The notes under the pieces are model-generated. The model saw nothing but the letters and a program-made list of their open reading frames with translations, made no database searches and was not told the origin of the DNA. Both the position numbers and the translations under genes were made by a program. Positions 51,540 through 59,437 of a stretch of DNA of 64,000 nt are shown one piece after another. How positions within the stretch are numbered: the first letter of the stretch is position 1; each line of letters begins with the position of its first letter. Where the stretch lies: contig NZ_CP028960.1 of the NCBI RefSeq assembly GCF_003071365.1, forward strand, positions 1,364,001-1,428,000, given 5' to 3'. This DNA comes from Methyloceanibacter sp. wino2 (GTDB lineage Bacteria; Pseudomonadota; Alphaproteobacteria; Rhizobiales; Methyloligellaceae).

Positions 51540-52925
51540 ATGAAGGCCGCAGTCCCATGTAGGTTGCCGAGTGCCGCGTGGATCGGCCTGCGGCTGGTGG
51601 CGGTTGGGATTTCCCTCGGGTTGGGGACATTGCCGCTGCAGGCGCAGGAGGTCTACGAGGGCGCTTCCGCGCCGGTCGAAGATAGGGGCACGGGCCCCGT
51701 GCCCGAAGGCGCTGCCGAATCGCAAATCCAAATCGACGACCCGCTTGCCGGCAATCCGGACGCCGGCGATCCCGAAATCGACGACCCGTATGACGTGGTC
51801 GATGAGGGCTGGGAGCCTCTCAGAATAGGCCCGGTGCGCATCGGCGGCGCGTTCCGCGTCAACTACATCTACAAGGACTGGGACGACGCCTATGACTGGC
51901 CGGGGGAACTGGCCTTCGACACCGCGCGGATCAATCTCGATCTGGACGAGGAGGCGAGCCCGATCATCGGCTCCTTCGAATACCGCTACTACCAGGACAA
52001 GTTCGCGGACGGCCACGACTACTCGATGATCCATCACGCGTGGATCGGACGGAAGTTCGGTGAGCGGCGCGAAGTGCAGGCCGGCGTAACCAAGGTCCCG
52101 TTCGGCATCCTGCCTTACGCCTCGCACAACTGGTTCTTCCAGCTGCCCTATTATCTCGGGCTCGAAGACGATTACGATCTCGGTATCAAATACATCGCCG
52201 ACGATTCGCCCTGGAACATCCAGGTCGCGTACTTCCCGAAGGACGAGGGGAACTATTTCGGCGATAGCGGCGACAGCGCGCGCTACTCCTACGATCTCGT
52301 GCGGGAAGGCACGAACAGCAATGCCGAGCGCAACCAGTTCAACGGACGGCTGGCCTACACGATTGATCACAGGGAGGGATACGCCACGGAGATCGGCGTG
52401 TCGCTCATGGCCGGGGAAGTCGACAACAGCAATCCTCTTGGTGGGGACGGCAGCCGCTATGCGGTCGCGGCCCATCTCGTCGGCAATTACGACCGCTGGA
52501 ACGTGATGCTCCAGGCGCTCCACTATGATTACGACGTGGACAACGATCCGATCCGCGATGCGAGTCCGGATGGGAGCTTCGTCGTCTTCGGCGCCTACGA
52601 CGCGGAGTACTACGTGGCGTCGGTCGCATCCGTGTATACGGCGGGGATCGCCTACACGCTTCCTGTCGACTGGCCGCGCGTGAAGTCGCTCACGTTCTAC
52701 AACGACTTCAGCCTGATGGCGAAGCAGGAGAGCGGCTTCAAGAACAGCCTGCAGAACGTGGTGGGCTGCGCCGTGGATGCCGATCCGCTCTACATCTATA
52801 TCGACCTCGCCATGGGCAAGAACCAGCCCTGGCTCGGCGGTGACTGGACCACCGCGCTGGCCGACGGCGGGCTGGACAACGATTGGCACGCCCGCTTCAA
52901 CATTAATGTCGGGCTCTATTTCTGA
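51540..52925 (+). CDS. Porin (OprP/OprO-like phosphate-selective porin family)
   Basis: 461 residues. Signal peptide from MKAAVPCRLP to about LPLQAQ. A linker of about 60 acidic residues follows (many Asp and Pro). The 16-strand-type barrel starts near IGGAFRVNYIYKDWDD. LAFDTARINLDLDEEASPIIGSFEYRYY, HHAWIGRKFG and KVPFGILPYASHNWFFQLPYYLG are typical of OprP/OprO and related porins. It ends INVGLYF with a terminal Phe for barrel assembly. Upstream open reading to 51372 lacks a signal. Specificity is unknown. Confidence 0.85.
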   Translation: MKAAVPCRLPSAAWIGLRLVAVGISLGLGTLPLQAQEVYEGASAPVEDRGTGPVPEGAAESQIQIDDPLAGNPDAGDPEIDDPYDVVDEGWEPLRIGPVRIGGAFRVNYIYKDWDDAYDWPGELAFDTARINLDLDEEASPIIGSFEYRYYQDKFADGHDYSMIHHAWIGRKFGERREVQAGVTKVPFGILPYASHNWFFQLPYYLGLEDDYDLGIKYIADDSPWNIQVAYFPKDEGNYFGDSGDSARYSYDLVREGTNSNAERNQFNGRLAYTIDHREGYATEIGVSLMAGEVDNSNPLGGDGSRYAVAAHLVGNYDRWNVMLQALHYDYDVDNDPIRDASPDGSFVVFGAYDAEYYVASVASVYTAGIAYTLPVDWPRVKSLTFYNDFSLMAKQESGFKNSLQNVVGCAVDADPLYIYIDLAMGKNQPWLGGDWTTALADGGLDNDWHARFNINVGLYF

Positions 52926-53007
52926 GCCACGCGGCCGCTCGATGGCCTCGCAACGGCGATGCGAATCAGCGCACACTCGAGCCTTCGAACATGCGGAGGG
53001 GCGGCGC

Positions 53008-54699
53008 ATGGTTTCGCGCTTCAGGACACACGGGTTGCTTGCCACGCTGACGGCTGTCTCGATGGCGGTTTGCACGCCAGCCGTGGCCGGGGACGCGCCC
53101 GCCAACGGAAGCGTCCCCGATGGGTTCTACGACTGGCGCGGCTTCTACGCCGGCGCGCATCTCGGCGGCGGGCTCGGCCTCGCCGATATGGGCGATCCGT
53201 ACGGCCGTTCGATCTTCGGCAACACGGTGCGCACCCCGGGGCCCATCGCCGGCGGACAGGCCGGCTACAATTGGCAGCACGATGCGGCGGTGTTCGGGAT
53301 CGAGGCCGATGCAAGCTGGGCCGATCTCGGCGGCACAAACACCTGCTACGCCTATAGCGGCTATTTCATCAGCTCAAATTGCCGGGCCGGGATCGATGCG
53401 CTCGGCACGCTGACCGGGCGCTTGGGCTACGTCCTCCCCTCGGACGGCAAGACGCTGCTGTACGGCAAGGCCGGCCTTGCCTGGGCGACCGGCGACCTCC
53501 AAGCCATACCCAATGGCGGCCTCCAAGTGCCCGGCACGGCGGAGAGCGGCACGGAGTGGGGCTGGACAGTCGGCGGGGGCGTGGAGCGCGCTTTGTCGCC
53601 GCGCTGGACGGTGAAGGCGGAGTACGGCTTCCTCTCCTTCGATCAAGGCTTCGTAGCCCCTAGCAGCCGCGTTCAACCGAGGCCGCCCCAGCCCGGCTTC
53701 GAAGCGGCCCCGTCTGCACGAACGGACCTTTCCCAGAACGTCCACCTGATCAAGCTTGGCGTGAACTACCGGTTGGGACCTGCGGCGGAGATGGCGGCGG
53801 GGGCTTCCGGCGACAGTGCCAGCACGCAGGGCACACTTGCGCGAGACACCATGGCGCCCGGCTACGCGCTGACCACGGGTGCCCGCTACGTCTATGGTTG
53901 GGGCCAGTTCCATAAGGATCTCGGTATCCCGAACCAGGGCCTCGGCTCGCTCGCCTCCCGGCTCACTTACGAGAATACCGACACGCACGGGGGCGAGGCC
54001 TTCGCGCGGCTCGACACGCCGTTCGGGCTGGTGGTGAAGGGACTTGTCGGCGGCGGCAGCAGCAGCGGCGCGCTGAACGACGAAGACTGGGATCTCGAAT
54101 TCGGTCCCAACGAAGTGCCCTATTCGAACACGCTGTCGGGCGTCGACAACGACATCCGTTACGGCATCGTCGATGTCGGTTACGCACTGTGGCGCGGCCC
54201 GACCCATTCGATCACGCCCTTCGTCGGCTATGCCCGCTTCGAACAGGACATGACCGGGCTCGGCTGCCGCCAGATCGCCAACCGCTATTCGGACTGCAAC
54301 CCCGCCTTCGCCCGCTCTGTGCGCGGCATCACGGAGGACGACACGTGGCAGGCGCTGCGGCTCGGCGCAGCAGCCGAAGCGCAAATTGCGCCGCGCATGA
54401 GCCTTACGGCCGATGCCGCTTATCTTCCTTACGTGGCCTTCGACGGCACCGACGATCACATCCTGCGCAATCTCGTATCGCCGGAGGACGGCGATGGCAT
54501 CGGCGTGCAACTCGAAGCGACATTGTCCTATGCGCTCACGGACGCCTTCAGCATCGGTGTCGGCGGGCGCTATTGGGCGATGTGGACGACACAGGGCACG
54601 GTGAACTTCGGCGGCACCGGCACCATCATTCCCATGCGCTACGCGGCCGAGCAGGCGCAGCTCCTCGTCCAGGGCTCTTATCGATTCGGTGGCCCTTAA
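53008..54699 (+). CDS. Large outer-membrane protein with two successive beta-barrel domains
   Basis: 563 residues. Signal peptide ending near TPAVAG. Residues about 40-270 form an Omp25/31-type barrel: DWRGFYAGAHLGGGLGLADM, AGYNWQHDAAVFGIEADASWADL, then HLIKLGVNYRLG closing the barrel. A Ser/Ala/Gly-rich linker follows, then a second, larger barrel-like region (GARYVYGWGQFHKDLG, SRLTYENTDTHGGEAFARLD, then ITPFVGYARFEQDM) that resembles omptin-type barrels. It ends LLVQGSYRFGGP. GGAGGGG precedes the ATG at 53008. Whether omptin catalytic residues are present cannot be decided by eye. Confidence 0.78.
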   Translation: MVSRFRTHGLLATLTAVSMAVCTPAVAGDAPANGSVPDGFYDWRGFYAGAHLGGGLGLADMGDPYGRSIFGNTVRTPGPIAGGQAGYNWQHDAAVFGIEADASWADLGGTNTCYAYSGYFISSNCRAGIDALGTLTGRLGYVLPSDGKTLLYGKAGLAWATGDLQAIPNGGLQVPGTAESGTEWGWTVGGGVERALSPRWTVKAEYGFLSFDQGFVAPSSRVQPRPPQPGFEAAPSARTDLSQNVHLIKLGVNYRLGPAAEMAAGASGDSASTQGTLARDTMAPGYALTTGARYVYGWGQFHKDLGIPNQGLGSLASRLTYENTDTHGGEAFARLDTPFGLVVKGLVGGGSSSGALNDEDWDLEFGPNEVPYSNTLSGVDNDIRYGIVDVGYALWRGPTHSITPFVGYARFEQDMTGLGCRQIANRYSDCNPAFARSVRGITEDDTWQALRLGAAAEAQIAPRMSLTADAAYLPYVAFDGTDDHILRNLVSPEDGDGIGVQLEATLSYALTDAFSIGVGGRYWAMWTTQGTVNFGGTGTIIPMRYAAEQAQLLVQGSYRFGGP

Positions 54700-54926
54700 A
54701 GGCCGTTCCTTGGGCCTTCAGCCTGTGGGCAAGGTGGCGCGAAGCAGGTAGTCTCAAAGTGATTCGTCCTTGCGGCTGGCGTCCGCCAGCTCGGTTTCGC
54801 GTCCAAAATGCGGCACGTTTCAGACGCGTTCAGTTTTAGTACCGCAAGGGCACCATCATACGCAGCGCAGTTGGCGCGGCCGGCGGATGTTCGGCAGCCC
54901 ATCTGTGGCGTGGAGCGAGGGGGACC

Positions 54927-57167
54927 ATGCGGACCAGCACAGGGGAGGCGACGCCTGCATCAAGGTGGCCTACGGCGCTGTCCCGCGTTCTCGCCTATTC
55001 CGTCCCGGCGTGGCTGCTCTGCAGCACTGGCGCGGTCGCGGCGGACGGCAGCTTTCTCGAACCCGGGATATTGCTGAAGCTCGGCATCGATCTCGGCATC
55101 ATCGCCTTTTCGGTCGGCATGGTCATCGCGTGCCTGCGCGCCATCAAACGGGCGCGGCTGCGCGAGGCGACCGCCGCCGAGGAAGCCGAGCGGCTGGCTC
55201 TGAGCGAGAACACGCTGGAGACGGTGCTCGCCGCCGAGCCGCAGGCATTACTGACTCTCGGCGAAACGGCGACGCCGGAGCTGTTGGTGTCCAACCTGCC
55301 CGGCAGCTTCGGCGTACCACGCGACGCATCGCTGCTGCTCGCCTTCGAGCAATGGCTCGACGGCGACTCGGCGGCCGATCTCGAATCCGCGATGAAGGAA
55401 CTCGCCGCGCACGGCGAACCGTTCAATCTGATGCTCCGCACCAAACGCGGACGCTATGTAGAAGCGGACGGACGGACTGCCGGGCACACCCTGGTTCTGA
55501 AGGTCCGCGATATCGCGGGGCAGCGTCTCGAACTGGCCGAGCTTTCGGCGAAGCACAAGGAGCTCGAGGAGCAGGTCGCCGCGCTGCGCTTGCTGCTGGA
55601 CGAGGCCAAGCAGAACGAGCGCGACAACGCTGAGGCGCGCGCGCTGCTCGACACTCATTTCCGCAGCTTCGACCGCTTGGCGACGGCGTTTGCCGTGTTC
55701 GACTCCACGCAGAGGCTCGCGCATTACAACCAAGCCTATGTCGATCTCTGGCAACTCGATGCCGACTGGCTCGAAACGCGGCCGCGCGACGGCGAGATCC
55801 TCGATCGCCTGCGCCAGGCCCGACGGCTCGAAGAACGCGCCGAGTACCGTGTCTGGAAGCAGGACTGGCTCTCGACTTACGGCAGCGGCAACCAGACCGA
55901 AGACCGCTGGCATCTGCCTGACGGCCGTATGCTGCACGTGATCGCAGACGCGAACAGCGATGGCGGCGTGACATATCTGTACGAGAACGTCACCGAGCAC
56001 ATCGCCTTGGAGAGCCGGTACAACGCTCTGACCCAAGTACAGCGCGAGACTCTCGATACGCTGCGCGAAGGCGTTGCCGTGTTCGGCTCCGATGGGCGCC
56101 TGCGTCTCTACAACAGCGCATTCGCCGCCATCTGGTGCCTGACGCCGAAGCTCCTCGACGCCGAACCGCATGTGGACGAAGTCACGGCATGGTGCAGCCT
56201 GCTCTACAACGAACCGGACGAGTGGGACCGGACCCGGGCAATCGTCACTTCCATCGTCGCCGAGCGGCGCCCCTATGACAGCCAATTCGACCGGCCGGAC
56301 GGCACGGTGCTGTCCTTCGCCGCGTTGCCCCTGCCGGACGGCGGCACGCTTCTGACCTATTCGGACATCACCGATTCAAAACGCGCCGAACGCGCGCTGA
56401 TCGAGAAGAACGAAGCGCTCGAAACGACCGACCGTCTGAAGAGCGATTTCGTTTCGCACGTGTCCTATGAATTGCGGACGCCGCTGAACAGCATGCTTGG
56501 CTTCGCGCAGATGCTCGCCGAGCCCGCCTTCGGTCCCTTGACCGACAAGCAGCGCGAATATGTCGACGACATCCTCTCCTCGGGCACCACACTACGCGCC
56601 ATCGTGGACGACATTCTGGATTTGGCCACGATCGACGCCGGGTCGTTGCGGCTTCAACTCGCTCCGGTGCGCGTGTCGGCCATCATCGACGCGGCAAGGC
56701 ATGGCGTCGAAGAACGCTTGAAACAGAACGAAGTCCAGCTGGAAATCGAGATCGAGGATGGGGTCGACGAGGTCGTCGCGGATGCTAGCCGTGTCACCCA
56801 GATCCTCTATAATCTGCTCTCGAACGCTATCGGCTTCTCCGAGCCGAACTCCGTCGCGCGGCTGACCTGCCGCCGCGACGGCCCGATGCTGGCCTTCTCC
56901 GTTGAGGATGAAGGTCCGGGTATACCAGAGGACTTCCAGGAAACCGTGTTCGATCGTTTCGAAAGCCGTACGCAGGGCTCCCGCCACCGCGGCGCAGGGC
57001 TAGGACTGTCCATCGTCAAGAGCCTGACCGAACTCCACGGGGGCACGGTCTCGCTCGAAAGCGCGCCTGACCGGGGCACCCGGCTCACCGTGCTGCTTCC
57101 GCTCACGCAGGACCTGGAAACGCCCGAAATGGAAGCGGGTCCCATGCGGGCTACACACGCCGGATGA
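54927..57167 (+). CDS. divL: PAS-domain sensor kinase of the DivL type (Tyr in the H-box)
   Basis: 746 residues. An N-terminal hydrophobic stretch (VLAYSVPAWLLCS) and a membrane segment (IDLGIIAFSVGMVIACL) anchor it. A coiled coil at about 200-240 is followed by PAS-type domains (SFDRLATAFAVFDSTQRLAHYN; LREGVAVFGSDGRLRLYNSAF), then HisKA and HATPase_c. The H-box reads HVSYELRTPLN: Tyr514 stands where kinases have His, the hallmark of the cell-cycle regulator DivL. The ATPase boxes (LLSNAIGFS, DEGPGIP, GAGLGLSIVKSL) are intact. In Hyphomicrobiales this gene lies beside ahcY and before tsaE; here about 15 kb separates it from ahcY. Its TGA overlaps the next ATG. Confidence 0.85.
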   Translation: MRTSTGEATPASRWPTALSRVLAYSVPAWLLCSTGAVAADGSFLEPGILLKLGIDLGIIAFSVGMVIACLRAIKRARLREATAAEEAERLALSENTLETVLAAEPQALLTLGETATPELLVSNLPGSFGVPRDASLLLAFEQWLDGDSAADLESAMKELAAHGEPFNLMLRTKRGRYVEADGRTAGHTLVLKVRDIAGQRLELAELSAKHKELEEQVAALRLLLDEAKQNERDNAEARALLDTHFRSFDRLATAFAVFDSTQRLAHYNQAYVDLWQLDADWLETRPRDGEILDRLRQARRLEERAEYRVWKQDWLSTYGSGNQTEDRWHLPDGRMLHVIADANSDGGVTYLYENVTEHIALESRYNALTQVQRETLDTLREGVAVFGSDGRLRLYNSAFAAIWCLTPKLLDAEPHVDEVTAWCSLLYNEPDEWDRTRAIVTSIVAERRPYDSQFDRPDGTVLSFAALPLPDGGTLLTYSDITDSKRAERALIEKNEALETTDRLKSDFVSHVSYELRTPLNSMLGFAQMLAEPAFGPLTDKQREYVDDILSSGTTLRAIVDDILDLATIDAGSLRLQLAPVRVSAIIDAARHGVEERLKQNEVQLEIEIEDGVDEVVADASRVTQILYNLLSNAIGFSEPNSVARLTCRRDGPMLAFSVEDEGPGIPEDFQETVFDRFESRTQGSRHRGAGLGLSIVKSLTELHGGTVSLESAPDRGTRLTVLLPLTQDLETPEMEAGPMRATHAG

Positions 57168-58690
57168 CCGAAGTCTGGCGGCTTGACGGCGTCGATCTGG
57201 ACCGTCTCGACCGCCTTGCAAGCCGGATCGCGCTGACCCTCAAGACTGGCGACGTGGTGACGCTGTCGGGGCCTCTCGGCGCCGGCAAGACGACGTTGGC
57301 GCGGACGTTGGTCGGTCATTTCGACCGGGGCAGCGAGGTGCCGAGCCCAACATTCGCGCTAATCCAGCGCTACGAGACACCCCGCTTGGCCCTGAGCCAT
57401 TGCGACTTCTATCGGCTCGACGACGGCGAGCTGGAAGAGCTCGGCCTCGACGATGCGCTTGTCGACGGCGCCCTGCTGATCGAGTGGCCGGAGCGGGCCC
57501 AAGGCTGGCTGCCGCAGGACCGGCTTGAGATCGTTTTCGAGGAGACGGGCGCGCCCGAGACCCGCACGCTGGTACTGACCGGCCATGGCGATTGGGCCGG
57601 AAGACTGCACCGTCTCCAAGCCATGGCGGGCTTTCTGGAAGGAACCGCCTTCGCCGAAGCCGATGCGCTCTACCTGCAAGGGGATGCGTCCGCACGCGGC
57701 TATGCCCGGCTCGTGCTGCCGGACAGGAGGGCGGTGCTGATGAATTCGCCGCGGCAACCCGACGGCCCACCGATCCGCGACGGCAAGCCCTACAGTGCTC
57801 TCGTGCACCTGGCCGAGGACGTGAAGCCCTTCGTCGCCGTGGCTGAAGCCTTGCGGGCGCGCGGTTTTTCGGCCCCGGAGATCCAGGCCTTCGATCTCGA
57901 TAGGGGATTCATCGTGCTGGAGGATTTCGGTGACGCAGTCTTCAAGACGGCCATGGAGCGCGGGATGAGCCAGGCCGAGCTGTGGCACAAGGCCGTCGAC
58001 GTGCTGCTCGCGCTCAGCGAGACGCCGCCCGAGGACGCCCTCCCTGTGCCCGGCAGCAGCCCCTACGCCCTGCCCCGGTTCGACGCCGAGGCCATGTTGA
58101 TCGAGGCCTCGCTCATCGTGGAATGGCTTTGGCCGGCCGCGCAGGGTCGCGCATTGCCCGAAGACGTGAGGGCCGAGTTCGAATCCCTCTGGCGGCCGCA
58201 TCTCGAAGCTGCCGCGGAAGCCGATCCCGGATGGGTCCTCAGGGACTTCCATTCACCCAATCTGATGTATTTGCCCGACCGCGCCGGCGTCCGGGATATC
58301 GGCCTTCTGGACTTCCAGGATGCGCTCCGCGGCCCCCTTGCCTACGACCTCGTCTCCTTGCTGCAAGACGCGAGGCTCGATGTCCCCGAAGCGCTTGAAC
58401 GGGCCCAACTCGACCGGTACTGTGCCGCCCGAACGGCGCGGGGTGGGACTTTCTCAAGCGATGATTTTCGAACGCTCTACGCCACGCTTGGCGCCCAGCG
58501 GAATTCCAAGATTCTCGGCATCTTTGCCCGCTTGGCGAAGCGCGACGGAAAGCGCGCCTATTTGGCTCATATGCCGCGGGTCGCGCGTTACCTGGAACGG
58601 GACCTCGCTCACCCGGCGCTCGCAGATTTGCGCGACTTCTACGCGCGGGCCTTCCCGGCCGCGGAGGACCTTCCGCCGAAGTCGCTCTAG
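57164..58690 (+). CDS. tsaE: Bifunctional TsaE / AmgK-type sugar kinase fusion
   Basis: 508 residues. Residues 1-150 are TsaE, the ATPase of the tRNA threonylcarbamoyladenosine (t6A) complex: Walker A SGPLGAGKTTLARTLV, then EVPSPTFALIQRY and the HCDFYRLDD block. Residues about 165-508 are an APH-fold phosphotransferase of the AmgK type: VLRDFHSPNLMYLPD and IGLLDFQDALRGPLAYDLVS are the Brenner and DFG-like motifs. With MurU next door it should phosphorylate N-acetylmuramate for peptidoglycan recycling. It is not an antibiotic-resistance gene. The ATG overlaps the divL stop by four bases. Confidence 0.93.
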   Translation: MTEVWRLDGVDLDRLDRLASRIALTLKTGDVVTLSGPLGAGKTTLARTLVGHFDRGSEVPSPTFALIQRYETPRLALSHCDFYRLDDGELEELGLDDALVDGALLIEWPERAQGWLPQDRLEIVFEETGAPETRTLVLTGHGDWAGRLHRLQAMAGFLEGTAFAEADALYLQGDASARGYARLVLPDRRAVLMNSPRQPDGPPIRDGKPYSALVHLAEDVKPFVAVAEALRARGFSAPEIQAFDLDRGFIVLEDFGDAVFKTAMERGMSQAELWHKAVDVLLALSETPPEDALPVPGSSPYALPRFDAEAMLIEASLIVEWLWPAAQGRALPEDVRAEFESLWRPHLEAAAEADPGWVLRDFHSPNLMYLPDRAGVRDIGLLDFQDALRGPLAYDLVSLLQDARLDVPEALERAQLDRYCAARTARGGTFSSDDFRTLYATLGAQRNSKILGIFARLAKRDGKRAYLAHMPRVARYLERDLAHPALADLRDFYARAFPAAEDLPPKSL

Positions 58691-58702
58691 AAGGATACCA
58701 CG

Positions 58703-59428
58703 ATGACTCCTGTACGCAGTGCGATGGTGCTCGCCGCCGGGTTTGGTGAGCGCATGCGTCCCCTCACCGACAAGATGCCGAAACCTCTCGTGCCGCTGAT
58801 GGGCCGGTCCTTGATCGATCATGTCCTCGACCGGCTCGATGCCGCGGGCGTCGAGACGGCGGTGGTGAACGTGCATTATCTGCCCGACCAGATCGAAGCG
58901 CACATGGCGGCACGCGCCGATCGAGGCCCGAAAACAATCATCTCGGACGAACGGGAGCAGCTGCTCGACACGGGCGGCGGCGCGACCAAGGCGCTGCCCC
59001 TGCTGGGTGAGGGCCCGTTCTTCATCCACAATTCGGATTCGGTTTGGAGCGAGGGCGTGACGCCCGCGCTGTCCCATATGCAGCGCCACTGGAATCCGGC
59101 GCTGATGGATTGCCTCCTGCTGCTCGCCCCGTTGTCGACCAGCATCGGCTATGGCGGCCGCGGCGACTTCGATATGGAGCCGGACGGACGCATCTCCCGG
59201 CGCGGCGAACGCCAAGTCGTGCCCTTCGCTTTCGCCGGTGTGTCCCTGTGCACCGCGGCGCTTTTCGAAGACGCTCCCGAAGGCCCCTTCTCGCTGAACC
59301 TGCTCTGGGACCGCGCTCTCGAGAGAGAACGCGTCTATGGCGTGCGCCTGGACGGCCGCTGGATGCACGTGGGCACGCCCGAAGCGATCACGGAGGCAGA
59401 GGCCTCTTTCGAGCACGAAGGCGCATGA
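58703..59428 (+). CDS. murU: N-acetylmuramate alpha-1-phosphate uridylyltransferase
   Basis: 241-residue nucleotidyltransferase. AMVLAAGFGERMRPLTDKMP is the NTP loop with KPLVPLMGRSLIDH, and FFIHNSDSVW holds the metal/substrate region. It is the partner of AmgK upstream (12 bases away) in making UDP-MurNAc by a salvage route that bypasses MurA and so gives intrinsic fosfomycin tolerance in other bacteria. The final part, DGRWMHVGTPEAITEAEA, is the usual C-terminal end. Confidence 0.92.
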   Translation: MTPVRSAMVLAAGFGERMRPLTDKMPKPLVPLMGRSLIDHVLDRLDAAGVETAVVNVHYLPDQIEAHMAARADRGPKTIISDEREQLLDTGGGATKALPLLGEGPFFIHNSDSVWSEGVTPALSHMQRHWNPALMDCLLLLAPLSTSIGYGGRGDFDMEPDGRISRRGERQVVPFAFAGVSLCTAALFEDAPEGPFSLNLLWDRALERERVYGVRLDGRWMHVGTPEAITEAEASFEHEGA

Positions 59429-59437
59429 GACTGACGC

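Noticed and set aside
57650-58690. Aminoglycoside phosphotransferase (antibiotic resistance)
   Set aside because: The APH-fold part is fused to TsaE and lies beside murU, which identifies it as the AmgK-type amino-sugar kinase.
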